From positions 7,455,501 to 7,519,500 of the forward strand of contig NC_044590.1 of NCBI RefSeq assembly GCF_901933205.1: 64,000 nt of DNA. Reading direction: 5' to 3'. Shown here in pieces: positions 49,687 to 61,226 of the stretch. Position numbers and translations under genes: made by a program. The notes below the pieces were generated by a model. It saw only the letters and a program-made list of their open reading frames with translations. It was not told the origin of the DNA and did no database searches. Source of the DNA: Camarhynchus parvulus. Lineage: Eukaryota; Chordata; Aves; Passeriformes; Thraupidae. How positions within the stretch are numbered: the stretch's first letter is position 1; each line of letters begins with the position of its first letter.

Positions 49687-52600
49687 TCACTCCCAGGTTC
49701 TTGCCTCTCCAGTCCTTGCCTCCAGCTGGAGGTTGCAGGGGATCAAGACATAATCCTGAGCAAGGAAGGAAGGAAGGAAGGAGGACTGAGCATGGTGCCT
49801 GTGTGGCTCCATCAGCCCACACAGGGCTTCACCATCACTCCCACAGCCCCAAACACTGCCTGTGTCCATGGGACTAAAGAGGGGTTGGGTCTATTTAAGG
49901 CAGTGGAACTTGCTCCTGCAAGTTACCAGGGCTGGACAATCAGGCTCTGATTTATTCTGGAGCTGGGAGGTTAGCGTTGCTCCCGGGCTTCCCTTAAATC
50001 AAGCACAGCAGGGAGCAGTTTAAATGTCTTTCTTACCTTGTGGATGGTGATGTTGACATCGGTGTAAGTGAAACTGGTGATGTGAGGCAGGAAAACCCCT
50101 TGTCTCAGGACCTCTGAAAGAAAGAAAGAAAGAGGGAAAGTTGCCAGTTGGGTGCTGCCTGGGTCCATGCTGAGCTTCCCACATGGCAGCACCCGCAGAG
50201 CTCCCATCTCCTCACTGTTTATCTGGGCTGGCACCTCCTCACGGATTGTGGGCAGGAACAGCTCCTCCAGCAAGGCAGCCTGTGGGGGAAAGGCAGGGTC
50301 AGCTCATGGTGTGGGGCTAAAGCAGGAGGAGAGGGGCAGAGACCAGTGAGAGGGTCCTGATGCTCACTGTGCCTCTTCCCATCCCACAAGGACTCAACTG
50401 TCCCGCCCCCCAGGTGCAGCAAGCACCCAAAGTCAGTATTCCCATATTTCCTGGCTGGGGCAGCTGAGGGGGACCAGGCTCTTAGAGGATGGTGCCAGGA
50501 GTGGCCACAGCTGGAGGTACCTACCAGTATAGGACCCACATCAGAGGTGGCCAGGCTGAGCCCGATATCCCTGGAAAACAAAGAGCAGCAGAGGAGCTGC
50601 TGGTGCTGAGCTGTACTAAGCAGTTTCTCCTGTTTCCCCAAACTCCTCATCTGGCCCTTTGTGGGAGTGTGGAAGCTGCAGTTCCCACTTTTCTCCCTAG
50701 CCACGTTTCTGGAATTTCACTGTCTCCCTGGGGAAGAAGCTACATCTGCAATGCCCAAACTCTAAAATCTAAAACCCTCCCCAGCCCAGTTTGGCTCTCC
50801 TTTCCTTGCTGTGAGTGGGACGTGTCCCCCTGGGGCTCCTGCAGGGCAGAAGGGTCATTACTCTACGGCTGCCACAGAGATGATCATCCTGGTGTCAGCG
50901 ACGCTGAGCTGGAGCCTGGCAGTCACGTCCTGTGGGGGAACAGAGGGCAGGATCAGTGAGGAAACAGCCTCATTTTGGCTTTGTGGGGTGTGAGGAACCC
51001 ATCCACGCCCTGCCTCCTGCAGTGTGCTCCCTGCATCCTGCGTGATGCCACATGGGCAAACAGGGCTTATTTAGAGAAGCTGGTGTGATTTTGGGGTCAC
51101 AGCCACAGCAGTTGAATGGGGCGCTGCAGGGGAATTGGGAAATTTGTTCTGAGGTAAAATTTTTCCTGATAGAATGGAAAAGTGAATTTGTTGCATGTGG
51201 CTTCTGAAGTGAATCTCCCCATCCTTGTCCAGGAGGATGTGAAGTGCTGAGTGGGAGCTCAGCATACATTTGTCATGTAACTCTTTTAATGTTCCTACAT
51301 TTTTTGTGCTTGGAATGAGGTTCTGGTTTCTGATGCACTGACAAGAGGAGCACTGTGATGGAGAAGGCAGAGTCAGCCCCTGCAGAGGCTGCTCTGGGGC
51401 TCAGAGGAGGGGGCAGTGCCTGTGGACAGCAGGGACACACTCAGCACAGGCTCCCCAAGCCTCCACACCCACCACGTTGACACTCAGGAAGCTCTGGAAG
51501 GGGGATGATCCCGCTCCAATCTGGGCAGTGAGGAAGAGCTGCACGATTGCTTTGTCCTCCTCCAGCACCACGTGAGGAGAGCTCCGGGTCACAGCTTGAA
51601 GCACCACTGGCAGGTCCTCTTGGAAGAGGGAGCCCATCTGCCGAGGGAGTGGGATGTTTCTGGGCATGGCAGCCATCCCTGTGCCCCCAGGGTGGGCAGC
51701 TGGGGGGCACTGCCTGAGTTGGGCTTGTGCCTCTTGGGGTTACAGGGACAGCAACACACCTGAGTGATCCTCTCAGCCAAGGTGGCCGTGGTCAGCGAGC
51801 TCTGAAACACAAAGCACAGCTCGTGATCAGACCCATGGAGCTGCTCCAGGGCTCGTGTCCAGCCCCTCTGATGAGCCCCATCCCACCCCTGGGTGTGTGC
51901 AGGAGCCCTCCTCACACCAGCCATGCCAGGAGCAGTGTGCAGGTTAATCCTCATGGCAAACTCTCCACGCTCCATTAGACAAGGAATATTTTTAGAAGCT
52001 TGGGGGTGAGGGGCTGGGACTCCTGCAGGTGCTTGGACGCACTCTCATTTCTCTGTAGGGCTTGTGGTTCCTCCAAGACATTCCCGGGGCAGGGCTGTCC
52101 CTCCAAGTGTGTATCTCCCACTCCTTCCTTCCTCCCTTGTTCCACTCACCAGGAGACTCACGTTGAGGGCTCCAGACTCTTCCAAGGCAGAGAATAAGCT
52201 GGTGTAGAAGTGCTCAGAGAAGGCCAGGATGAGGTGGGAAGGGCTGGAGCTCGCTGGCTCGGGCATGCTGAAAGGCACAGGGCTGACAGGCAGGGGGATC
52301 ACTGCCCCTGCCACTTGGAAAGTTGTCTGCAGGGGAAAGAGAAAATGAATTTCAAGTGTCTCAGGGCTGTAGCACTTGGTGGAAGCAGCTCTTCCAAGGA
52401 CTGGAGCTGGGCTGTAAGAGCTGGAAAGTGAGGACTTACTTGCAAAGAGATGATGATTCCCTGCTCAGAGTACATGGGGGCAGCCAGGGGCAGGTACTGG
52501 ACTTGGCAGTTGGGTGTGATGGGGAATGGAGCTGCAAATGGAGCAGAGGGATGCTCAGGAAGAGGAGGGAAGGAGTGACAGGCTCTGGGAAGTGTCTGGG

Positions 52601-54610
52601 TTTCCAGAGTAAAAAAGACAGGGAGAGAGCTGGGCAGAGGGAGCAGGTCCCCAGGGAGATGATGGCAGCAGAGCCTCTGCTACTGCAGGGTAGGAATTTG
52701 TCCCACCTCATAATCTGCTCCAAAATGCTCCTTGAAACCCTCAGTCCACAATGGGACTGAAAGCCAGCTGCCCACCTGCCAGAGACATCAGCCGCTCATT
52801 CGGGAAAAGCAGCAACTTGGAGACTTCCAGGCAGATCTGTGGAATAAAGAACAAAAAGAAAAGAGAGGTGACAGATGGACTTGGGGGTCTGTTGGCACTG
52901 GGTGTCCCCAGATATCCTCTGAGGGGGGTGTTGCCATTGGCTGTAGCACACCCAGGGGACAGTGGCAGTGTCCAGTGAGCACAGAGCTGTGGGGGGAATC
53001 TGGAAAAGCACCAGGTAGACATGAAGTGCTGTAACTCTTACAGACCTGTACAATGCTCTCTCATGCCTTTACAAACTTTATCTTACTTTTTCAACGTTGA
53101 TGTGCTTGTCCACGTCCGAGCCCGAGGACTTGCTGGGTAAAAACAACAGAACTGAAGTTAGGAGAAAACCAGAACAGCCAAAGGTGGGTGAGTGTCTTTT
53201 ATGTGACCCAAAAGGCATCCAGTGACAGAATTACCATTGTTTTCTATCAAGCTATGATTACAATTCAGAATCACAAACTACTAGAGAATTGCCAGTGGAC
53301 CTACATTAAAAGCATCCCAGCTGCACAGCTCTAAAAGCACCACTCCCTTGTGACAGACTGAAACTCTCTTAAAATGGGGAAACCACCCCAAAAGTAGAGC
53401 AAAGCTCCTCCCATGAAGATAAAGCTTTAGTGTTGGCCTTTGTTAGCTCTGAGGGCAGCGAGCAAGTCTCAACCCAATGCCTAGAAACATTTGTGCCTCA
53501 GTTTCTTCTTTCACCCATTACCCAAACCCCACAAGGAGGAAAGCTGTGGGGCTGACCTGTCTGTCTCCTCAGTGCTCTGCACCTCCTCCAGGGTGGGTTT
53601 GCAGTCAGAGGTCACCAGCTCCAGGTTCCCTTCGGGGTTCATGTCCACATGGAGGTCTGCCAGGATGGACAGCCTCATCTCCTTGGTGCTTGAGCTGGGG
53701 AGGAGAGGAGAAGGCTGGAGCTGGGGGGTGCTCCTGGCCACACTCCCCCCAGGCCACCCTTGTTCCTGCAGGTGATTTCAGCCAGGAGCTTGGGCTGGTT
53801 CCAGCCTGGCAGCCCCAGCACTCACGGGGCAGATGTGATGCCCAGGTCCACCTCAATGCTCAGCCGCATCCCCGTGTCGGGGACCAGGGTCAGGGAAAAC
53901 TTGTCAACTTTGACAGAGGTAATGTGGTTCCTGCTGGAGCAGAAAGGAAGGTGTTGGGAGACCAGCACAGACCCTGAGAAACCCCTAAAGTTCACAAGAT
54001 CTGCACAGATAAATCCACGCCCTGAGAGCATTGTGGGTTCTGCTGCGGCTGGACACCAACAAAGGAGCCAGGACCACATTTCTAAACCTCCTGGTCTGCA
54101 GGAGGATTTTTGTTCTCATGGGCAAAGTGCCTTTTGTCCCAATATTCAAACACCAGTGAGCCAGGGGTATGGCAGGGGCAAGAGAGGGCAACTCACCTAC
54201 TTGGAGAGGTGGGAGATGGGGCTGGGGAGTCCATGAGGTCCCTCCTGAGGACTGACTCTGCATGTGGCTTTGAAACTTCAGCAACTGTGGAACAGGGCAG
54301 ATGTTTTATGAGAGCCTCTGGAGCTTGTGTCCTGATGGACAGACTGAAACCCATTTCCATCCCTTACTGAGCCCCTGCTGCTAGCAATGGGCAAGGGTGA
54401 GGGAGGTGAGCTGAGGAGTGGCATGAGATTGTGGTGCCAGTGTTTGGTGTGGAAGGTGCCACTGGCTGCTGCTGGCGTGGGAGGTGTGGGTCTGCACTTA
54501 CGGTATCTCAGTCCAGAGGGGGTGAGGATGCCCCCACAGTCAGGTGACCTGGTGGTGTGAGCTGGCACCAGGAGGCTCAGGAGGACGCTCAGGGTGCAGA
54601 GCATCGCCAT
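49687..54610 (-). CDS. TENP: TENP / ovoglobulin G2, BPI-fold egg-white protein, 15 coding exons
   Basis: Secreted two-domain BPI-fold protein, known in chicken as an egg-white ovoglobulin and first described from neural precursors. Exons, 5' to 3' on the minus strand: 54502-54610, 54197-54284, 53826-53930, 53557-53694, 53087-53132, 52776-52836, 52440-52531, 52150-52326, 51760-51801, 51473-51637, 50862-50929, 50525-50570, 50216-50279, 50037-50113, 49687-49755. All introns are GT-AG and in phase, giving 448 residues and TGA. Residues 1-18 or so are a signal peptide (CTLSVLLSLLVPA). Passages matching chicken TENP from memory include CGGILTP, LAEVSKPHAE, KLLLFPNE, PVSPVPFSMPE, SEHFYTSL and TYTDVN. 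The BPI cysteine pair is kept (SDC in exon 4, KICLEV across exons 5-6). Sequons: NVS and NIT. Two ATGs (54610 and 54604) could start; an acceptor-like CCCCCAG just upstream suggests a 5' UTR intron. No break is seen. Confidence 0.95.
49756..49784 (-). repeat. (AAGG)n microsatellite forming the TENP exon 15 acceptor tract
   Basis: On the minus strand this is a TTCC repeat ending in TTGCTCAG directly before the last coding exon. The pyrimidine tract of this acceptor is therefore a tetranucleotide microsatellite. Confidence 0.85.
50114..50138 (-). repeat. (AAAG)n microsatellite forming the TENP exon 14 acceptor tract
   Basis: On the minus strand this is CCCTC followed by four TTTC units and AG, immediately before exon 14. 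It serves as the pyrimidine tract of that acceptor. Confidence 0.85.
51057..51336 (+). repeat. direct repeat, copy 2, inside TENP intron 10
   Basis: This 280-bp segment nearly matches 45654-45916 in the same orientation, and so lies antisense to TENP. Relative to copy 1 it has an 18-bp insertion near 51106-51123 and lacks four bases, which removes the AATAAA. It fills about half of the 543-bp intron between exons 10 and 11. Confidence 0.9.
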
Positions 54611-55668
54611 GCAGGCACCTGGGGGATGAGGAAAGAAAGAAGAGGAAGAGGAGGAGTGGGAGGAAGGGGGCACCCACAGCAGCATGGTCAGAACAATGTG
54701 GCCCTTGCCTGGCCATTGAGGCACAGAGCCACAGATCTGTTCCTTTACTGGGGCTGTGGTGTGGAGCTTGTCAGCTTTGGTGCAATAACAGCCCACAGCT
54801 CTCGTGTGGTGTCTCAGAAGCACTGACAGAAGGTTCAGCCTTGAAGAGCCTCTGCAATCTTGTGAGCTAGAACAGTGCCTGCAGCAATATCTCACTTACT
54901 GAGGAGCACAGAATGGCCACAACTGGTATAAAAATAGCAAATAAACAGAAGCTGAAATTAATAGAGGAAGGAATGGAAGTTACGGAGGAGTTATAGAGTC
55001 AAATGAAAAGGTGAAAGTGTTATCTGTCTCTGAAAAACATTTGAGAATGGTTTATAATGTCTGTAATGCTCTTACAATGTTATGAAAACAAGTAATTCAG
55101 AAAGTTTAACCTGCAGAAAACATACATATTTATCTCAGTCTTTGCAGAAAGCATCACTTCTGGTGAATGCTGACCCTTACGGAGACACACAAAAGTAGGA
55201 GCAATGCTTGTATCAAGTTACTCAGTTTGCAAAAGCATCTTTACCTCTCCTGGCTGGTCTTCCCATGCTTCTGACTCAGTCTGTGTCTTGCTGCGGCCAC
55301 ACTGAGAAATCCTGCTGGTTTTATATGTCCTCCCAACCAAAGGTGATGGGGCAGGAATTGGCAAAGAGGGCTGGGAACCGGGACACCGGGGGGACACTTT
55401 GTTTTTTGTACCATTTTTATTGTTTCCCCATAGAATTGATTACTTTGGCCATTGACCCAGCGAGGCGAAGGATTGAACAGCAGGTGCTGGGGCAGCTTGT
55501 CTTCACTGTGGTGTTCCTGAGTTGCACAAAGAAAGGCCTCTGGGTGGAGGGTGCCAAGAAATCAAACATTGTTAGAAAGGAAATGTGGGTTTCTTTGCTC
55601 TGCAGCCACCCTTTCTTCTGAGCACCACAGGGACAGCAGCTCCGTGTCCCCCTCTGCTATGGACACGC

Positions 55669-56034
55669 TGAGAGAGCTTGGGCTGTTCAGCCTGGAGAAG
55701 GCTTCAGGGAGACCTTTGAGCCCCTTCCAGTGCCTAAAGGGGCTCCAAGAGAGCTGCAGAGGACTTGTGACTAGGCCATGGAATGACAGGACAGGTGGCA
55801 ATGGCTTTAAACTGACAGAGGGCAGGGTTATGTTAGAGATTAGGAAGAAATTCTGCCCTGTGAGGGTGGTGAGGCCCTGGCACAGCTGTGGCTGCCCCAT
55901 CCCTGGAAGTGTTCAAGGTCAGGCTGGATAGGACTTGGAAAAGTCTAGAGGAAGGTGTTCTGCCCATGGCAGAGCTTTGGAACTGCATGAGCTTTAAGGT
56001 CCCTCACAACCCAGACTGTTCTAGGATTCCATGA
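55669..56034 (+). mobile_element. CR1 LINE 3' end, longest copy in the window
   Basis: About 365 bp follow the CR1 tail order: 'gggctgttcagcctggagaa', 'aatggctttaaactgacaga', 'gattaggaagaaattctgcc', 'ctgccccatccctggaagtg', 'tttaaggtccctcacaaccc', then 'ctaggattccatgagg'. It lies about 1 kb upstream of TENP exon 1. Confidence 0.9.
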
Positions 56035-58149
56035 GGGGCTGCTGTGGTTTGTGTCACTCTCCTGGCTCAGGAGCTCAGACCAGAGGGATGAAACTTGAAC
56101 ATGACCTGAGGGAGATCCTGGCAATTTATTAAGGACATTCTCTGGTTCCATCAGGCCTGGGTAAGTCTTTTGAAGGTAACAGAAGTGTTTCTATTGGGTT
56201 AAGTGAGTTTTACACCAGACAGAAGATCTGAAATGGCCCATGTGCAATAATCCCTTCCTCTCTTAAACCCATTCCCTATCAAAAGCCACTGGCAATATTT
56301 ATTACAATTGGCTGAGAATGCAGTCAGTGGCATCCACTCTCTTTGATAATATCTCCACAAACAGTGAAACCCTTCATGGGAGGGGATAAAACCCTCTCCT
56401 TCCTGTGCTTGATGTCCATCATGTTCTTCTGCCTTCCTTTTGGCCTGGAGGACAGAGCATGGCCCACCTGCAAACACCATTACACACACACACCCTGCAT
56501 GGCCTTACCAGCTTTCCTTTGAGTTCTGGCTTCTCCCATCCCTCCCCATGAGCTCAGCATGACCAGTGTCCCAGAGAGGGTTGAGCTGCCCATTTTGGGC
56601 ACTGGGGTGAGGTGTTCAGGGCTTGTTGAAACACCTGCAGCCCGGGCAGCAGCCATTGTCCTTTGTGCCTCAGTGATGTGAGGAGCCGGGCTCTGCTCCC
56701 AGGAGCATCTTGACACGTTCAAAGCCCTTGGCTCTCCCCAGCACGGTGTTGCTTTCCTGCTCAGCATGGCAGGGAAATGCCAAGAAAAGCAGCATTCCAG
56801 CCACGCTGTGCATTTCCATCGAAGGCATCCTGGAGCAGTGTCAGGAGGAAATATGAAGATCGAGCAGCCTGCCAAGGGAGAGCAGGATTTACACTTCCAC
56901 GCTGGTGTAGGCAGCCCATTGAGAGGCAAGAAATGTGCTCAGAAAAGTAAATCCATCGAGGAGGTTGTAACCCTGAGACGAGTCCCCTGCGGCCATGGGA
57001 GGTGTTTTGTGGGATCTGACTTTGGCAGGGACATGGACACAGCCTAGGAAAGCCTCTGAGAAACGAGTGTTTGCTGTGTTTTAGAGCAGCACTTGGGAAT
57101 TTGCCCCTGTGGTTCCCTTTTCCAGTGCAGCAGATATCACAGCTCTCCCTGAGACTGGGGATTTCTGGGGAGCGTTATTATCTGTTCCAGCAGTGCAAGG
57201 GTTGGGGATAAGCTGCCACCACGCTGCTTAGAGGTGGATTTTCTCCTCCTGAAGAGCTGTTCTGGACCTGATGATGCCTGTGGAGGCTTAATTAGATGTC
57301 AACTCACAGCATAATGACTGATCAAGTTACTAGCACAAAAGTGTCTTTCTGGCATGATGTGCTCCTTGTCGGGAGTTATCCATAAATCTTACACTCCTGT
57401 TAGATAAGATGTAAATCTCCTTGTCTGGGCTTAGCAGCAGGCCACCGAGCACAGCTCTGGGAGGGAGGTAATGACTGATTAAACCTCATGACAAGTTTTA
57501 TACAGAAATGAAGAGAGGAAATAAATTACTTTGTGCTGCATTACCTCACCGGGCTGAGCTCCCAGAGCTGGGTCCTGCTGGGTGGGGTACCCAGGAGGGG
57601 ATGGGGGAGGACACAGTGGCGGCCAAAGGGACAGCAGCAGGCTGGAGGAGGGTTCTGTGCAGCCTGATTGCAGCCTGGTGGGATGTGCGGGTGTCCCGTG
57701 GTGGAATTAGGGCAGGGTTGGGGCTGAGGAGCCCATTCTGTGGGCAGGTGCAAGTTCTCATCCTCAGTCTAGCCTGAGTGAAATCAGTAAGAATATTACT
57801 GGGGTTACCACACTTTTCACTGGGTTATCCCCCAGCTGAGCCCCCCAGTGTTTGCACAACCCCACGAACCCTTGGGGAGCTGCTCCTCCAAGAGTCACAA
57901 TTACATGTGTGGTGTCTCCAGGAGCAGAATTTGCCAGTGCCCATCTCAGGTTTCTTCTCGCTCCCACTTCTGTCTGTAGTTAAACAGATGAGGTTTTTCC
58001 TTCAGACTTGGTGCAGAAGTCTGTGTTGGCTGGGAGCTTTCATTTGGGATCCAAGAGTGAGAGCTTATCCAGACTTTCAGATTTATCAGTGAAATTATTT
58101 ATATCGGCAGATGTTGGAAACCCTCAGGGACCAGCTCACACAACAGTAT

Positions 58150-59275
58150 CCCCTTTAATTCTTTTGGTTCTCCTCTTTCTCAGGCAGGTTTTGTAGACTG
58201 ACTGTTCCTTACCTCTCTGCAGATCAGCAGGGGTCCTGAGTGTGCTGGGATGGGATATGTTAATGGAGATGGTTTTTATGATACACCGCAACCCCTCGCC
58301 CTCCAGCACAGGCTCTGTCTCCCCTGGGGGGTTTGTGCTGAACTCCTCATATTCTGCAAATCCTCCAGCAGTCTCAGCTGCTCTAAATGGGAGTGATGTT
58401 CTGCAGAAAATGGCAGAGGAAGCTGTGGAAAAAAAAGCCCAAGACCAAGGCCAGGAAAGGCATCAGGGGGTGAGTGATGAGCCGCAGCCTCCAGCCCGGA
58501 ACAGGGACAGGCAGAGAAAAGTGGGAGGTTGGGAAGTGTCAGCCCGGAGGCAGCCACGAATCACTCCCTGCTAACAAGTGGGATATTAAAGCTGGTGATT
58601 TTCTGCATGGCTGTGTCTACAAACACACAAAGAAACTGTAACTTAAAGGCAACAAAGCGCCTCAGCTCCAGCCTCAGCACCATCCGGGGCAGGTGTGGGA
58701 GCTCTGCAGTGTCCCAGCTTTTGTCCCTGACGTCCCAATGCAACCCCCGAATTTCTGGGGGATCAGAGCCAGTCTTCCATCCCCCAGATCCATGCTGGAT
58801 GGGGGCATGGAGATGTTTTGAATACCAAAACAATTTTTTCCTGACTTTTTTCCAAATTAGACCGTATGATTTTTCACTGGGAAGAAAGATGTTTCTAAAT
58901 TTAAAAGTAGATTTAAATGGAAAGTTTGAACATGACAGGGAAGAAAAAGTTAATGAGAATATCAGCAAGAGGTGACTTTGTTGTAAGCAAAAATCCTGGG
59001 CATCAGGCTCTGACTGTTCCCCCTTACCCAGCTCTTTTCCTCTGTCTTTCCTTCAGGCTGAAGGTGAAAAGTTTCTGTTTCCTGATGATCTTTCTGGTGT
59101 TCTCCCCTGGCTCAGGGCTCTTCATGGCTTAGTCTAAATGAGAATCACTGGGAAAAGGTCAGTGGGAGCCAGTGCCCATGGGGAGCATGGCTGGGGGATC
59201 TGGGCTCTCACTCATCCCTGGGGTTTATCCTGTGCTGACCAAACCTTTACAGCAGGAACATGGAAATCACATGGT
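58150..59275 (+). pseudogene. BPIFB6: BPIFB6-like pseudogene, remnants of exons 1-4
   Basis: Decayed start of a BPI-fold gene resembling mammalian BPIFB6. Exon 1 relic (about 58150-58262): a hydrophobic LILLVLLFL run, an in-frame TAG at 58194-58196, then VLGWDM where BPIFB6 has RLGMDI. Exon 2 (58372-58469): DVLQKMAEEA then, in another frame, KGIRG; the switch lies at an eight-A run (58429-58436), and the exon is 98 bp where phase needs 97. Exon 3 (59057-59157): LKVK opens correctly after exon 2 in phase, then TAG at 59130-59132, and TGK continues in a shifted frame; it is 101 bp against 105 in both intact paralogues. Exon 4 relic (from 59253): NMEIT, after which similarity ends. Splice sites and phases 1-2-2-2 survive, so it was a real gene. 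Later exons are not recognisable. Assignment to BPIFB6 rests on remembered family sequence. Confidence 0.7.
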
Positions 59276-59939
59276 TGGAGGGTGGCTGGGGCAGGACACC
59301 AGGGGCACCCTGAGGTTCAGCCCCAGGAGCTCCCACATCCCCTTTGTCAGTGTTAGAACAACCCCCCCAGCAGGAAAATCCCAAAGGACACATCGCTGGT
59401 TTGCCAGGATTGGCAATTCCTCAGGGGGAGGTCACAGCACTGTTAGAGGTTTCAGTCTTCAGGTTTGGATTTCTGCAGCACACAAATCCTTTTTGCAGTT
59501 CTTTTTTCCCACTAAACAAAGATTTTATGGACAAATTCCGACCAGCTCTAGTTGTGCTATTCCATGCAATGTGCATGTTTGTCTGCTTTGTACTTCAGAC
59601 TGTCAGAGCTTCTTTTCGGGATGTAAACCTTCAGCTTCATTTAAAACCAGAAGATGGCATTCTTGAGAAAAGGTTTGCAAAGAGAGAAAACACATCTTAT
59701 TAGACACGAGGCAAATTTTGCCAGAATCCGTACCAGATCGATTTCTTTAGCGAGTGACTTTCCCACCTTTGATCTTCAATAAATAATTATTGCTGGGTGC
59801 ACGAGGGCTCTGAGGGCGATGAGTTCTCCCTGCCCAGTGTGCAGCCCAAGTGGTGAGCAAGGTCCTTCACAGCACCCTTCAGAAAGTGCTGCCAGCTCTG
59901 GTAAATCCCATCCTCCTCCCATCCCTGTTTCCCAGAGAT

Positions 59940-60001
59940 CATCTCCTCCTCCCTCTCCTCCTTCTCCTCCTCCACCTCCTCCGCCTCCTCCTTCTTCTCC
60001 G
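59940..60001 (+). repeat. (TCC)n microsatellite
   Basis: About 60 bp of imperfect CTC/TCC units lie here. Open frames across it (poly-Pro on plus, poly-Gly/Glu on minus) are repeat artefacts. Confidence 0.9.
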
Positions 60002-61160
60002 TGCACTGTAACAGATTTCACAGTTTTGCCACACAAAGGAGCTTTCAGACTGGTGAAAAGCAGCATTTCCAGCCCTCCCTGGGTTTATGCAGCAATTGCA
60101 CTGGTGCTGCTGGGAGTCTCCTTGTCCCAGCCTGGCAGGCAGGGATGTGGTGCTCAGACAGAGCTGCCCCTGGGGTTGAGCACCTCATTCCCAAAGGCTT
60201 GTCAAAGGGCAGACTTGCAGCCCCCAAACACATCTAAAAGTCAGTCCATTGTAGTCAGATACCTGTGGGGATCTGGCCCTGCTCTTTGCTCAGCTTAAGG
60301 CATGTTTAATCCAGAATAACCCAGTTCAGCCAGGGACAGAGGAAACTGAGGCAAGACCTGGTTTGTGAAGCCAACAGTGGAGGCTCTTGATGTTTGTGGT
60401 CTGGCAGCCTCAAAGCTCTGCTCCCACCAGAATTGTATCCAAAAATGAAAATGTTATTTCAAGGAATAATATTTCAAGGAATAAGAAATGATAAATCAGC
60501 CTCCTGAACTGTTTTCCCACGGGCACAAATGCTCAGAAGTGATCCCTGCTCCCAATGTGCATTTGTTGGAGAGTTTTGGCCAGCAGTAACTCTCCCAGGT
60601 GTGGCACCTGTGGGGTGGGACCCTGGCACGTTCCTCCAGTGCCCAGGACTGTCAGGGGTTCTGCTGGGACAGTCACTTGCCACCCTTCCATTGCAGTGGA
60701 CCTGGAGGGGGAAGTGTTGGGCAGTGCCTCCAGCCAGGCTCTGTCTGCCTGGTCCTTCAGAGGCAGGAGGGATCTGCCTGCACAGCAAAGGATGCAGACA
60801 GCTTCTCTGAGGCCTCCTGGAGCATTGCTCCTGTCCTCAGAATCAAACCCCCTTGCTATCACAGTTTTTTGCCTTTCTGAAATCTCCAAAAATCAACACA
60901 TCTCCCTGAACCAGGCCTAAACCCAGCTGAAATGGCAGCAAAATTCCCCACCTTGCAGCATCCATTTATCTGCTTAACTCGTGTGGGAAGTATGCCAAGA
61001 GCAGAGACTAAACTAAAATACACAAACCCAAGAATTCCCACCCTGTTGATTTTCCCTCTGAGTATTCCCAAAACCCTTTGGTAGGCAGGGAAATGCTGGA
61101 GATGCTGGCAGTGCCCACCATGGCCAAGGTGTCTCTGGCAGTGTCTCCTGCTCATTTCAG

Positions 61161-61226
61161 GGGTGCTGTGTGCAGGGATCCTGTCTGACCTGCTGGGCAG
61201 CACCTACAACATCAGTGGGGACAAGG
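61161..61226 (+). other. weak candidate BPIFB-type exon
   Basis: A tttcag acceptor and an AAG/gtaggg donor enclose 66 bp without stops, reading GVLCAGILSDLL then NISGDK. This loosely resembles the glycine-leucine linker before the first strand of BPIFB3/4. The 3' phase differs from that of both intact paralogues, and no partner exons were found, so it may be chance. Confidence 0.2.

Noticed and set aside
54927..54936. TATAAAAATA as a possible TENP promoter
   Set aside because: The canonical TATA reads on the plus strand while TENP is on the minus strand, and the distance to a plausible minus-strand 5' exon donor near 54890 would leave almost no exon.
59776..60298. Poly-proline (plus) and glycine/glutamate-rich (minus) open frames
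   Set aside because: They are artefacts of the TCC microsatellite; no splice or start context supports a gene.
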